Origin: Corylus avellana | Lineage: Eukaryota; Streptophyta; Magnoliopsida; Fagales; Betulaceae | NCBI RefSeq assembly: GCF_901000735.1 | Contig: NC_081544.1 | Coordinates: 34,051,235-34,115,234, forward strand | Reading direction: 5' to 3' | Length of the DNA: 64,000 nt | In this document: in pieces, positions 36,531 to 50,130 of the stretch | How the letters are laid out: each line of letters starts with the position of its first letter | Numbering within the stretch: the stretch's first letter is position 1 | Notes under the pieces: model-generated | Told to the model about the DNA's origin: nothing | What the model saw: only the letters and a program-made list of their open reading frames with translations | Databases searched by the model: none | Made by a program: the position numbers and the translations under genes

Positions 36531-39500
36531 TCATCTCGGCTCAATCCCGCTATTCGTAATGTCGTTCCCTGAAGAGTTGTTGTAGGACTCAGGCTGAGAA
36601 TAGTAAGTTGGAGGTGGTATATTTTGGCTGACTTCTGCACTGCTAGAATTGAGAAATGGTGGCTGTGTTGGCTGAGCAATTTCATGATTATCAGTTATCA
36701 TTTTCACAACTAATGACATTGATGGTCGCAGCTCTGCAGAGGCTTGTACACATAGTAGCCCTATTTGAAGTAAGCGAGATGCCTCCTCTTCTTGAAACTT
36801 ACCCTCTAAGACAGGATCAACAGCTTCACATAGCCTACCCGTTCCATGAAGGCTCCAGACCTTTAAAACAGTAAAAAAGGTAAAAGAAGGCTTTGTTATT
36901 TTTCCAGGCTAGAAATTAGATCAGGAGAATTATTTGTTACCAAAGCAGGGATTGGCAAATGTTCCCCCAATGAAATGAATTACCCTTTGTAGGATGGAAT
37001 GTGAATCTTGGGAGAAGGCATTGTTTCTCTTTCCACATACAACTTCAATTACAAGAACTCCAAAACTGTAAACGTCTGCTTTCTCGGTCAACTTGCCACG
37101 AACAACATACTCTGGAGCCATGTAACCCCTACAAACGCAATATGGTTGACTCTCTATTAGAGATGTATATGTAAGCAGTGATAAGCGATAACGCATTCAA
37201 ATGTGAATCTACGAATGGAACAGAAGGAAGAGTAAACTGCTACAACAAGTAATGCTTATTAACAAGAAGTACTTGGAAATAATACAACAAAGATTTGCTC
37301 TTAATATATTCATGACATATAACTATATGGTGAAAAGAACAGTTACATGTGTATAATGAGAAGATTGACTCTGAATCTATCTTGCCCTGAATCAACAGAC
37401 ATTATATGAAACACTATGTTACAATGGCATCAAGAGAGTTGTCACCTAAGACAGATAGGAGGTGTTTCACAAAAACATTCATATAAAATGCATCAAGACA
37501 AGCATGTCATTGCATAAACTGTGGTCTGATATTATGATGAAATATGGGTTATTGCAACATAAAGAAATAATTAAGAAGAATTTTCTTCACATTCAGATGC
37601 AATTAATCACAGGAATGATAAACGCTATTCTGAACCAAAGAAGGCCTTGTACTTACAGTGTGCCAGCAATGCCAGTGCTGATGTGAGTCTTATCTTCGGG
37701 AAATAACCTAGCAAGTCCAAAATCTGCAATCTTTGCCATGAAGTCCTTGTCAAGCAGAATATTGCTTAACTTAATGTCTCTATGAATGATTCTTGTATTT
37801 GATTCCTCGTGAAGATAGGTCAAGCCCTCAGCTGTACCCAATATGATATTATACCTCAGCTCCCACGTTAGCAACTGACGATTAGTTTTAGCTGAATCAA
37901 ACCAAAAGAAGCGCAAGTATAAGAATTGAATGAGAAAGAGCACTAATCTTAAATACATGGGAATTCAAGGTTAGATTACAACCAGAGAAGTAATCATGAA
38001 GGCTTTGATTCGGCACGTATTCATAAACAAGAAGGCTTTCGGGGCCTGTAATGCTGCATCCCAACAACTTCACAAGATTTTTGTGATTGATGCCACTGAT
38101 TAAATTGACTTCATTAAAGAAATGATCCACCCATTGTCTTGTATTGAAGAAAAGCCTCTTGATGGCAACAACCTGTCCGTCTGGCAAAACTCCCTACTTT
38201 GACACAAAGAAATCGACCTAGTTAGTTTAATGTGCAAAAGATCCGATTCCCTCGAAGAAATTAGATGATGGAACCTGACATTACTTTGTAAACTGAACCA
38301 GATCCTCCTTGTCCTAGCTTATTGGAATTGTGAAAGTAATTTGTGGCCCTCTCAAGAATTTCATATGAAATATTGAGTTTGGACTTATTCACGGTGGCCA
38401 GCAGAGCACCTAGTTGCTTTCTCTCTGAAACAAATGCCAGATCAATGTAAGCTAAACATGAACTTAATACTCCAGACATGAACTTTCAGAATGTTAGATA
38501 TCAAACATAGGTACCTCTCCTCTTCTTTCTTAATTTCTTCCTCACAATGAAAACAACCGTTGCAATAACCAGAACAACAGCCACAGAAGAAGATGTTGCA
38601 GCCAAAATTATAGCCAAGTGGCGTCCTAAGACAGATAAGATGTATTAATTACACCTTGACCATCATTAATCAGAATAGAAGCCAATCATTTACTACACCA
38701 AGCTAAGATAATACAAAAGCTATATCCAATCCAAACAATCTATAATCATATAATTTGATCATATTGGCCTAATTCCAATTTCACTTTTTTTTTTTTTTTT
38801 TTTTGGGTCAACTGAAATGGTGGAATTGAATCTTGATTCTGGTACCTATAGAGAAGGAAAGAAAAAAAAAAATTCAGGGGAACCAGATTCACCTCGATTA
38901 CTTTCTTCAACAGGCTCAGTCGAATTATAATAGAACTTTTGGGTCGAATACCTCATGTAGCAGCCAGCTAACAAGGCCCTTCCTTCTCCTTTCGGAGCAC
39001 ACGAACCGATCTTAGCGACCGCATTCGCCAAGCATTCCTCGCAACCGGTACGATTCGCAAACTCCCAACACTGAGCCAACCCATAAACCGTCACATTTCC
39101 TTTGTTCACAGACCCCACAGAGAACCCATCATTCTTAGGTGCTTCCAAGCTCAGATTCCTCACCAAATGGTTAACATTGGCGCTGAAGACAGTATCATTC
39201 CCAACAAATGTTTGGTTCCCACACACGGACATGTCTTGCAAACTCAGTGTCTCATTTAGGAAATAATAGTCATCGTACCTGAGATAACACCCGTCGTAGA
39301 AAAGCCTGCCGCCACGAGTGCCTCTCTGAAATGGGAGGCACCTGAGAACCTGGGTCTTGCACTGGGCAAAGCAGAGATTACAGTCTGTCTGAGTAAGATC
39401 TTTCATGCACTCCCCAAAGGCGTAAACCGTGTTATTACCCGACCCGTTCACAACAGCGGCATATCTTTGGGTGGCAATCAGAGAGGTCAAGGTGTCCATG

Positions 39501-39661
39501 GCTGCCAAGAAGTATCCGACAAACGTTGGGCGGTCTTGCGCTAAGGCAGTTGTGTTGCTGCATACACGAGCAGCCTCGGTAGCTCTTGGGTCGGAAAGAC
39601 ATTGATGTACAAAGAAACACGAGAATAGGAGGAGAAGTAAGAGCAGGCGGCCACGAGACAT
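36531..39661 (-). CDS. CRK3: CRK3-type cysteine-rich receptor-like kinase (intact)
   Basis: A membrane receptor-like kinase of the DUF26 family. Exons in gene order: 39661-38893, 38625-38515, 38424-38285, 38193-37983, 37891-37657, 37128-36984, 36860-36531; 646 residues in frame. The start [17 protein letters not shown] gives a clear signal peptide; the open frame extends further upstream but without one. DUF26 motifs are [13 protein letters not shown] and [13 protein letters not shown]. Exon 2 carries the transmembrane helix ([14 protein letters not shown]) followed by a basic stop-transfer (RKKLRKKRR). The kinase has [12 protein letters not shown] with Ser in place of Phe in the loop, as in CRK3, [25 protein letters not shown] and GYMAPEY. 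The kinase wording ([25 protein letters not shown]) is that of Arabidopsis CRK3, which also lies beside CRK2. Exons 5-7 are duplicated at 19319-20498. Confidence 0.94.
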
Positions 39662-41062
39662 TCTAGCTGGATCAAAAAAGTTGTTGAGTATTTGATTAAA
39701 CCTCTTAAATGGGTGTTTGGGAAGCGAGAAAAACTTACGTGCTGAAATTGTATTTGACGGAAGTGAAATTGCTTTCGATGTTCCGAATTCAATCGCCGGT
39801 TTATCACAGCGAAACGAGTCAGCATAAACCGCAGCGGGTCCCGCCACCCAACCGTGGCCGGGAGTGCTACAGAGACAGCGTGGTGACAGCAAAGGGAGTG
39901 AAATGGCGACCCTTTAAAGACAAAGGGCCACGCGTTGAATTAATACTGCAATTTTTATTTTTAATTACAAACCACACCGACTGCAATGGGACTTTGGAAC
40001 CTGGAGGCTGGAGACATACCGCATTCCGTATATACATCTGTCACTTTTGTAAAACTTATTTCATAAAAAACAAAGTGACGAACAAAAAGGAGGAAAAGAG
40101 TTTCAGGTAACGCGTCCCCCGTAAAAGCGAAATTAAAAAAAAAATTGTTAACGGCAGAAAGAGGGAGTAGCCTAATTTGCACGACGGATGGTGTATCAGT
40201 CTTTGTTTGCATTCGGTGGAAAACTTTGACTTCACGAAAACTTAACGATAAAGTTGGATTCAAATTCAGAAGGATTTGAGAATATCCATTTCAGCCGAAG
40301 GGATTTGAGTTCGTGTCCAGATTATCGAGTGGGCGATCATAGTCTGAAAAGAATACAACTTTCGTCTAGAATGAGATCCTGGCCAAAGAAGCCATTAAAC
40401 GGCTCTTCAACATCCTCTTATTTTTTAAGATTAGTATTCCTCTTTTGTTTGTCTCGGGTATTTTTGACTTTATTTTAAGAGCGGCTCAGCCACCCTTTAA
40501 AATATTTTGAGGGTGACTGAACCACTGTTAATGCTTTTTAAATGTAATCGACAACCTCTTTACGATTTTTGTGATTGGCTATCGGCTACCTTATCAAGAC
40601 TTTTGAGGATAACCGAATCAATCACAAAGGCTATCCAATAGTGGTTGGCCACCCTTGTAAAGTCTTGAAGGGGTAGTTGAGTAGCCACTCCTAAGGCTTT
40701 TCAAGTGATAAAGGATCTTCTTCATTTCACTTGAAATAAAGAGAATCTATTTAGAATATTTATGAGAATAATATTGTCCATTTATTTTTGGGGCCTAATT
40801 GTACTAAATTGATACTTTTCAATTAAGAGAATCCATTTCCTTTTCAAGTGTGGTTAGTGTACCACCCACTGTGATTTTACTCATTTTTATAATTACACGA
40901 GTATAAAACATAACATGTACAAATTCATCCAACCCAAACCTATTCACAACTTACTTATATATATACACTTATTCTCAACTATTTAGATCAATTTTATTAG
41001 TATGCAAAAGGGCACATATGCCATTCAACCCAAACCTGATCACGTCCAAATAATATCTTCGG
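39662..41062. other. CRK3 upstream and intergenic region
   Basis: Promoter side of CRK3. A repeat-like stretch at about 40480-40700 alternates ggctcagccaccc, gactgaaccac and ggttggccaccc phrases. No gene is seen. Confidence 0.5.
40480..40700. repeat. GGTGG/CCACC-type dispersed repeat
   Basis: Inverted and direct versions of ggctnnnccaccc and gggtgnctgaacc occur several times. Similar phrases are found at 23515-23585 and 63785-63960, suggesting copies of one small dispersed family. Confidence 0.4.
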
Positions 41063-41546
41063 TTACATATACAACTGAAAGCTCTGTGGATCAAGCTGCC
41101 AAGCTTCCTTGGGGCCCAGAGTAGCTGTCAACGTAGCATTTACTCGAAAATTATCATTCTTCTGGATATTATTGACCATATCGTAAAGAAAGGGTGCCTG
41201 ACTTGAAAATGATTTTGGATCAGCAAATGCGAAAGTACTTGAAACTTGAGAGGGAATAATTGAAGTAGTGGGTCTCAAAAATCTTGGAAGTAGTACTCGT
41301 AGCCAATGGTTTTGAAATTTGGAACATATAAAAAGCCAAATCCACTAGTTGACCTTGACCTTTGAAGCTAGCTACAAAGTGGACCACAAATGACTTGGAA
41401 GTATATGTCACGGGTTCAAGTTCAACAAAACCTATTGAGAATTGATATATGGATTTGGATGGTACATATTCAATGTTGATACAGTCATACGGCGAAGCAC
41501 TTAAAACAAGATTGAAAGGACTAAGGAGATTAGAGATGCCCACCAA
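41063..41546 (-). pseudogene. Unrecognised coding remnant in two frames
   Basis: Two overlapping minus-strand frames look protein-like: upstream LVGISNLLSPFNLVLSASPY... (41546-41220) and downstream TSIIPSQVSSTFAFADPKSF...ending QSFQLYM (to 41063). They need a frame change around 41220-41290 to join. I do not recognise the family. It could be one old exon with a frameshift, or chance. Confidence 0.25.
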
Positions 41547-42406
41547 AAGTCCGACAATACTATATACATTCTAGAATGGGTAGGAAAGAAAGTAAATTGA
41601 AAGAGTAAAGGTGTGCATGCGTACATGATAGGATTTTCTTCATTTCAAATGGAACTGGTTTATTAAAAATTAAGGAGTAAAATTGTAATTTCGTTTTTTA
41701 AGACAATTTTGCCTCTCCATGAGTACATGGTGAAGAGTTTTCTTAATAATCTTTGTTCTGGTAGAGTTAGGTTATGATATATATAACTCAATTGATTTTG
41801 AGAGAGCGCTTGTGTGTAGTTTTTATCGGCTAGACCTTTCATAAGCAGTTTTCAGTGGACATGCACTATTATGATTACGTTTAGATAGAGTAACCACAGT
41901 TAATCACCCACTCCTGCCATTTTTAATTAGGAAAAAAAACATGAAGATATTTAAGTTCAATAAAACTTTTTATATGTATGTTTTGGAGGGACCTGGATCC
42001 TCTCCATTTTTAATTGGGCAAAAATACCCCTTAAATGTAATTAAAGAAATCCTATTTATTTCAAATGAAATTAAATAGAGAGGATCTTCCTCGGTTTTAG
42101 AGGGGAGGATAATCTGTACACTTCTTAACTAATTAATAAATATAGTAAGAATGGTCCCTTAAAAAAAAAAATGGTGGCACAAATGTTATAAAATTAAAAA
42201 AATAATAATAATAATAGAAAAAGAAGAAGATAATACAAAAAGTTGCATGATGGGCAGGCCCATGCTTTTGCGAACTTGGAAAGCCCTGGTGCTAAAAAAA
42301 AATGGCACTGCCTAGACTTTTGACTCCTTTATGATTAATGGGCTAAGTTGGACATCAATGACACAACTTGGGCCTTGTAAGGAATGCTATCGTGGGAAAG
42401 TAAGAT

Positions 42407-42448
<42 letters not shown>

Positions 42449-44390
42449 CAGTTTCCAATGTGTGTATGTTCCTGCCTCCCTGAGGGAAAGGTGAAAGAGT
42501 TTGAATATATAGCAGCAGCGGAAGAATGGCCCCAAGAGGTCCCACGTGTGGCCCATCCGCGTGCTAGAAGAAGACAACGACAGAGAGTATCCCAACAACA
42601 ACAACAACAACATTCCCAGACAGCCTATGGAACTAAATACTCCTCCTAGACCTTTTTCTGCTTTTTATCTCCACTCACAAGAACGTGCAAACCACCAGTT
42701 CTCTAGCTTGTACATTAAAAAAAATAAAAGCTTACATCTGAAAGCCAATGTCATTGTCAACCATAGCATCGATTTGGGCTACGAAAGGAATTGAAGATGT
42801 TACAACGCATTCTGATCATCAAAATATGGCCTAAAACGAATTTACCTGCTAACTGAAAAAACTGCTACAACTTTCTTTATTATATATAATATGAAACAAC
42901 CCCCACTTAATTTTTTTAAGGATTAAAAAGGAAGTGCTACGACCCTCATGGTCACTGGCCGGACGTGAATGCTTCAATGGCCAACTCTCATTTGTCTAAA
43001 ATTTAAAAACCTAGGATCACCGACCTTCCAACTTTTGCCAATATTGTTTTTGGCCTTTGCATTGAAGTGATATATAACAAGTAGAAGTGAGTAGGGTACT
43101 TATTTTTTTAATATATACGCCTGTTTTTCCAAACGTCGGAAGATATAGTGACCTGGGTAGTGGGTACGTATGAGCTCCTTTATCTCATTGAAGGTAGCTG
43201 AAATGACAACGTTGTCAACTTGTCATCCACAAACGTCGTAAGATATAGTACTATAACTCAAGCAATTTGGTCATTTTCATTAATTGGTGGAGATAAAGAC
43301 CACCAGTGGGCTTTAGGTCGCATGTTTAACCCTACGTCACTACGTGGCTATGTATCTAACCAGCAATGAAAGCTAGCTATGGTTAATGTAATTCATTATC
43401 ATTCACTATAGCAGTGACCTAGGAAGAACTGATCATGTTTTACTTTTTGTCTCCAGAAATGGCATGCTTTTCTATATTTTACTAAGTAGGGTATGTTTGT
43501 GATCTACTTTATTTTTTTCTGTGTCTTTTGCTTTCTGCAAGTGTGGAACTATGTATAGGCTTGCGGCGGCAGTAGTCCCTAAATTTTTATAACAAAAATT
43601 ATAAATTTTATATGAGCAAAATTATAAACCTTTTTTTTTTTTTTTTTAGTCTTAATTTGTCCCACCTAAAATTCTAGTTCCGCTCCTAGTTTTTTGTTTT
43701 AAAGCCAAAAATTTTAATAAACAACTCAAAATAATAATAAAATAAAAAAATCATTTTTAAAAATAAAATTGTGATGTGACTTTTAAAATCACCAATAGAT
43801 TAAAAGTTAATAATGATAATCTCAAATTCAACAGTAATTTTAAAAGTTACATCATAGTCAGGAGGACACCGAGAGAACACTAGAAAAACACCTAACATTT
43901 TCTAATAAAAAATACCCCAAAACACATTTACCAACAAACTAATTAAGTTTGCAAATAAGTTTTTTGGTGAATAATCTCTTGCGCGTTGATACTTGATATA
44001 TATGAATCAATTCCTTTTTTTTTTTAATAAAAAAATACATAGGCTTATTACCTAATTGACTTAAGATAAAGAACAAGATTTTGCATTATCTAGAAAACGG
44101 AAAATGATTGTCTCCATTTTCTTTGAATTTAAGAGTATCTAATTAATATATTTTAGAGGAGATACTCTCCAACTCATTTGAAATTAATGGAGATCGAGAT
44201 CCTATATATTCACTATAAATCTATGTATACTGATCCCAAATTGTTACTCAATACCACATTCAAATAACTAGGAGGTTGGATAACACCAAAACAAGGGCAT
44301 TCTTGTCAATTTTGTAATTAAACCACCGAATAATGAAGGATCTCCATGTAAATTACAACCAATGCAAGGCTATTTCCATGGTGGGCACAG
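41547..44390. other. Intergenic region upstream of polygalacturonase
   Basis: AT-rich DNA with an (AT)n tract at 42410-42447, an (AAC)n-like stretch at 42592-42611 and repeated phrases related to ggatcctctccatttttaa near 42000. No supported gene. Confidence 0.5.
42410..42447. repeat. (AT)n microsatellite
   Basis: An uninterrupted AT run of about 38 bases. Confidence 0.95.
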
Positions 44391-44398
44391 TATATAAA
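44391..44398 (+). promoter_or_regulatory. TATA box of polygalacturonase gene
   Basis: TATATAAA, 105-112 bases before the ATG at 44503, followed by a pyrimidine-rich leader. The spacing suits a transcription start near 44420-44430. Confidence 0.6.
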
Positions 44399-44502
44399 CG
44401 GCCACTCCTCCTCTCAAGCACGTAGTAATATCGTTAAACCTTCAAACTTGAATTCTCTCTTCGATATTCTCTAAGGGGAGTTTCCAAGAAAGAGTCAAAG
44501 AA

Positions 44503-47500
44503 ATGAAGAGCAATAAGAATTCATCTGTTCTTTTTTCTATATTCTTTCTGGTCATTATATCCATAATCTCAGTTGAGGCAAGAAAGCATCACACTAGGAA
44601 GACCAAATCTCACAATAAGAGTGGCAATGGCGACACTACTCGCGGCTCAAATTTTACAGCTCCTGCACCAGCCCCTCTTCCTGATCATAATGGCTCTTAT
44701 CCCACCCCTTCCACCATTTTTAATGTTCTATCTTTTGGAGCTAAGGGAGACGGAGTCTCAGACGACTCTAAGGTAATCCAAAACAATAACAAAAAAAAAA
44801 AAAAAACATGTTCTTATTAAGAACAAGGCAATATTGAAAATTAATATCCTAATCAATTCTCACAAAGCAGGCACTGGTAGCAGCATGGAAAGCTGCGTGC
44901 AACTTTGCTGGGGCAACAGTAGAAATCCCATCAGAATCCAAGTTCCTGATCAAGCCCATTACTCTTCAGGGCCCTTGTATGCCTCACCTCGTACTTCAGG
45001 TTTGCTCTCTCTTTCTTCTTTTCGTCTCATTTTACTTATAAAGAAATGAAAAAAAAAAGAAAAAGAAAAAAAGGAAGAGTATATTCTCTCTTTTTATCAA
45101 GTTGTAATATTTTATATATTTGAACAAATAAATGGTTAACAGATCCATGGAACTATCTTAGCTCCTGCAAAAGTTGGTTCATGGCCGAAATCCAGTTTGT
45201 TTCAGTGGATAAATTTCAAATGGGTACATAATTTTACCATTCAAGGCACTGGTACTGTTGATGGCCAAGGCTCTAATTGGTGGCGTACCTCTCAAATCCA
45301 TTATACTCAGGTTATATTATATTATTTATATATATATATATATAACATCCTCTCAAATCCATTAATATGCACGCCAAAAAAAATCCATTAATTAACAGCT
45401 TCTTTGTGATCCATGCAATTCGCAGAAGAAATCCAAGCACGTTCCAAAAACCAAACCAACTGTACGTAAGATATTAATTTTATTTTCTCACCATTATCTT
45501 GTCAGTTGTCATTATACGCAGATTGTGATTTTAATCTTCTTCTTGATCTCCAATATAGGCTTTGAGATTCTATTCCAGCTATGATGTCACAGTTCGCGGC
45601 ATCAAAATCGTAGACAGTCCACAGTGCCACTTAAAATTTGACAGCTGTGGGGGTGTCAAAGTTAGCAATATTACGATTTCTACGCCAGAGGATAGCCCGA
45701 ACACCGACGGGATTCACCTGCAAAACACCCACGACGTAGAAATTCAGCATTCTAATATCGGTTGTGGTAAGAGCTAGCAAGCCACAAATTTGAATCTTTT
45801 TTTTTTTTTTTTTCTTTCACCCATAAAATGATAAAATATAGGAAGATTTGTTAAGGCTGTCGTACGTCCCAATACCCTTAACTTTTTTTGCTTTACACGC
45901 TGGGCAAGGTTAATTAGTTATGTAGTAATTTGTCAGGTGCCCATGACGTATGACCGTTTTGGGAGATCTTTAGAGCATTAATTCATGGGCTAGCTAGTTT
46001 TTTTTTTTTTTTAAATGTAATTTTTTACTTAAGATTTGGCTAAAATTTATTTGATCCGAATGCAAATGCTCTTAACATCAATTCTTTACACTTTTTTTTT
46101 TGATTGATTTGGATAGGGTGCCGAGAGTTGCTCGCATTAGCACCTTATTCTAGTTCCTTTTAGGTAGATTGGTCGACTAGGACGACTTGAATTGCTTGCA
46201 AAATTGCAAGGAATCCTTGTCACTTTTAAACCTATTTCTATGGATGAGGATCATTTGAAATTCTCTGCTGTCTCTAACCAAACTGCGTGCAAGTCAAGCA
46301 TGAAATTTTAAGTAATACCACAAGTTTCTCTTGTATCTATCTAAAGATTATGTGGTTCTTAAAATTACTATTCACCTTGTGATCGATCAGTATTGAATTT
46401 TGATCAAATGATAACTTTAAAAGTCACCTCATTTTTTGAAAAAATAGAAAGACTTCTAGAATTACTCGAAAATTTTTGGGATCTCAATCCTCTTCTCTGA
46501 AAAATAGACTCATTTCTATCTAATATTTCTATTTTTTTTTTTCCACCACTTATGGCTCAAGCTCAAGAAGTTTCTTTTTTCCTCTGTTCTTAATTGTTAG
46601 GTTTCGTTTTCGAAAAACATTATTTAAATTGTAAGATGGAATAAGCATGCACCGACCATTTTATTTTATTTAATTTCCTTCAATCAACCCCCCATTAATT
46701 TCTTGAGAAAATAATGATTGGCTCGATGGCTCTTTTTGGCGGTAAACTCCCACTAAACTAACTTTTTGAAACAAAAAAAATACTGACACAACTCACTTTT
46801 GCTTTTGCATTTCTGTGGGGCCGTGGGCTCACTATTAAGTAATATGAAATTATGAATGCTGCCCACATTATAATTCTTTTTCTCTCTTTTTGACAGGGGA
46901 TGATTGTGTATCCATACAAACTGGTTGCTCCAACGTCCATCTTCATCATATTAATTGTGGCCCTGGACATGGTATTAGGTATCTCCTCTCATATTATTTT
47001 AAATTACTACTACTAATTATCTTAAGCTCATAAATAATATGAAAAACTTCACTTAATTACCACCTTTTATTTTCATCACTTTGTAATCATACCCTTAAAC
47101 TTTAAAAAATGTTAATTTAAGATTACTGTCTTTCATAAGTTTATAATGTCAACCCTTTTGTCCAAATTCAGCATTAAACCCTAACGTTTAATTAGTGAAA
47201 TATCCCAAATACATAAGATGTCTACAAAATTACTGTGAAAATAGACTGAATGGTTGATATTGTAAATATCTGAAAGATAGTAACCATAAATTGATATTTT
47301 TTTAAGTTTAAAGGTATAATTACAAAAGTGTTAAAAGATTAAGAGAAATAAATGAATTTTTCCTAAATAATAATCTAACATTCCCCGCCTCCAAAATCAT
47401 AATTGCAGTTTGGGAGGATTAGGGAAGGACGAAACCGTTGCTTGTGTCTCCAACATCGTTGTCGAGAATATCTCAGTTCAAAATGCTCTATCAGGCGTAA

Positions 47501-48032
47501 GGATCAAGACATGGCAGGTATCAAATCAACTTCATGAGTATTAACTGGTTGCAAATTTAATTAGAAACTAATTAATTAATCTCATAATTTTTGGTTCGTG
47601 GAACAGGGGGGCATGGGATCTGTGAAGAACGTATCATTCACAAATGTTCAAGTTTCCGAAGTGAAGGTCCCGATAATGATAGACCAATTCTACTGCGACA
47701 AGGGTCTCTGCCAGAACAAAACGAGAGCGGTGGAAATATCTGGCGTTAAATATGATCAGATAATTGGAACGTATTCAGAGCGGCCTATCCATTTGGCATG
47801 TAGCAGCGAAATTCCGTGCACTGACATTGACTTGATTGATATTCAGTTGAAGCCATCGGCGGCGGCGGCGCCCAGCAATCAACGTTTTCAAAAGGGTTTG
47901 TGTTTGAACTCTTATGGGAGATCGAGAGCTCCCCTGGTTCCTTCAAGCATAGACTATTGCTTAAGAAGTAGTAGCCCTGCTTCTGTCAAAAGAGTAGCCA
48001 GGTCACATGCTACCAGTAATGTATGTTACTGA
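44503..48032 (+). CDS. Secreted polygalacturonase (glycoside hydrolase 28)
   Basis: Hydrolyses alpha-1,4-galacturonan in cell-wall pectin. Exons: 44503-44772, 44871-44999, 45143-45310, 45426-45461, 45559-45766, 46897-46978, 47409-47517, 47607-48032; 475 residues, all in frame. A signal peptide ([18 protein letters not shown]) precedes a basic, Pro/Ala-rich segment ([15 protein letters not shown]) and the start of the fold [16 protein letters not shown]. All four GH28 motifs are present: NTDGIHL (about 249), DDCVSI (about 272), GPGHGIS (about 295) and RIKTW (about 330), so the enzyme should be active. Intron 5, between the NTDG and DD exons, is 1.1 kb. The C-terminal tail of about 50 residues after CTDIDL is Ser/Ala-rich and Cys-containing. 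The closest Arabidopsis relatives by position would be the At1g70500/At1g23460 pair; that assignment is from memory. Confidence 0.94.
46330..46460. mobile_element. MITE-like element in polygalacturonase intron 5
   Basis: Contains attgaattttgatcaaatg and aactttaaaagtcacctc, which recur at about 54500-54590 and 57440-57495. The ends are weakly inverted. It belongs to a small dispersed family. Confidence 0.35.
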
Positions 48033-48554
48033 AAATTGGTTTTTTTCTAGGTCTTTCTTTTTCTTTTTTCTTTTTTCTTTTCAAGTTTGCTTCCCTTCTT
48101 CATTTCCTTTTTTTAACTATGAGAAGGCGATGGTTTAATTACTGCTTTCATATACTGCATTTTACTCGGTTAATGGAAAAAGAAATAAGTCTATATTTGT
48201 TTATCTCTATTAACGTAATGATTAAGTAATTCTTTTTAATTATTAGTTTAAATTTTTTGAATAATTAGTAATTTAACAATCTCTTTATTTTCTATTTTTC
48301 ATACAAATACATTAACAAATAATTCATAACACCAAAAAAAAAAATGTTCATATAAGAGCACGAATAGAGTATCCAAATGTGAGAAGGCTTAGAGGGCCCG
48401 GCCGAAGGGCCCATTGCTCCCATTGGTCCAACCCTTTGCAAAGCTGTTATTTTCAATTTTATGGTAATTCTCGACAAATTAATAGTTGATTTGAAATAAC
48501 AATAAAAAATGATGAAATACCATTTTGTCAATTGCTTTTCTATTTATGTTTAGT

Positions 48555-48737
48555 TGTTGAGTGTTGCCTTTTGAGTTGGTTTGGTGGAGGTTTGGTGGGT
48601 GCAGGGAGTGGTGCGTGCACCGCCCAACTCACCCTTTTAGATTACTTCACTGCACGCGCATGGGCTTAAAAATTTATCCAAATCGCTCCCCGCTTCACTA
48701 AAACCCCCACTGCCAGCCTTTTCCAATCACTCAACAT
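48555..48737. mobile_element. Possible MITE with TGTTGAGTG ends
   Basis: Starts tgttgagtg and ends with the inverse cactcaaca; the next 50 bases on each side are G-rich and C-rich counterparts (gtggaggtttggtgggtg against ccgcttcactaaaaccccca). Confidence 0.35.
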
Positions 48738-49263
48738 ATTACTTTCTTGTGTGTATATATATATATATATATTATTGTTTACAAATTACTTTCGTAATAT
48801 GTTGTCACATTACGAAATAATTAAATGTTACAAAACAAAATTTAAATCATAAAATAAAATTTCTCCGTTTTTAAGGAAATTTAGTGAACTTCTAATCAGA
48901 CTTGTGGGCCTGAAGTGGGGGAGAAGCTTGTATAGTATATAGGTCACCTTACAACTCCAATCGGCCCAGTGAAACTTCCTTTCTGGATTCTGGTTATGGC
49001 AAAGGCTCAACCCAGCCCAATGAAAATGCCTCTGCGCTGTCTGGTGACTCGGCTTATGACTAAAGAAGATAAAGGCGTGCACGCCGACTTGGATTTCTCC
49101 TGGTGACTCGGCTTTATGCATTTGAGTGAATGACTTTCATGTGAACATTCAAATGGCATCTAAAAATTACAAGTATTTTTAATAAAAATGTGACACGTGT
49201 ATTTAAGAGACTACACTGAAGGAAATTTTAATCAAATTTAAAGAAAAACTTTGAAAACTATCT

Positions 49264-50130
49264 ATTTCTGTTATAGTGAAATTTGTGTAGCATCAAGGCA
49301 ACGGCAGTCAACAATCCAAGTGTTTTTAACTTTGTGGTTGAATACTTAAACAAGGTCAAATATTCGTGTGATCAGTTAAATTAATAATTACTTACAAAAA
49401 AAAAAAATTAAATTAATAATTGTAAAAGGCTTTTGGCTTTCTTATTAAATGATCGGCCAAAAGTTATTCAATGACGTTCATGAATCATTTTGCTAAGTCC
49501 ATAGATATTCAATGCGGATCATAAAAGAAAAGAAAAAAGATATTAATTGAGAACTTTATTTATTGAATTTGTCGATATATCTTGATGGCTTTTGTTTTGT
49601 TTTGTTTTTTTTTTTTTTTCTTTCTTTCTTTTTTGGGGCTAAATTGGTGGTGGTAACAATATTTTGTCCACCACATCGCTCAACATTTATAAGTTATAAA
49701 TTTTATCAACATTAAGTTTGCTGTTGGCATTTTTGTTATGAAGTGATTAGGCCGAAGAATATTCAATGACGTTCAGGAATCATTTCAATAAATCCAAGAA
49801 TATTCAATACGGATCATAAAAGGAAAAGAAAAAAAGAGGATTAATGTGAATTCTATTTATTGAGTTCTCCGATGCCTTGATGGTTCTTTGTTTTTGTTAG
49901 TGGTGAGTGTCGGCTAAATCGGTGACGATAACACCATTTCGTCCATCTCACCATCCAATATTTATATGTTATAAATTTCATCAATATTAAATTTTCTTAA
50001 ATTAACCGTCACCGTAAAGTTGGTGGCTGTGGTGGTGGCGATCTGTACACGATAAGCACATAAATGAAACCAATACAAGCAGCTTTGCCTACACTAACTC
50101 AATAGCTACGGTTCTAATAGTAATCAGCCT
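49264..50130. repeat. Diverged repeat modules, left of NRT2.5
   Basis: Holds copies of modules found again at 54264-55870: one near 49270-49430 (actttgtggttgaa, ggtcaaatattcgtg), two with ttcaatgacgttca (about 49470 and 49765), two with a shared tttattga...ccaatatttataag body and one ending aactcaatagctac. Non-coding. Confidence 0.6.
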
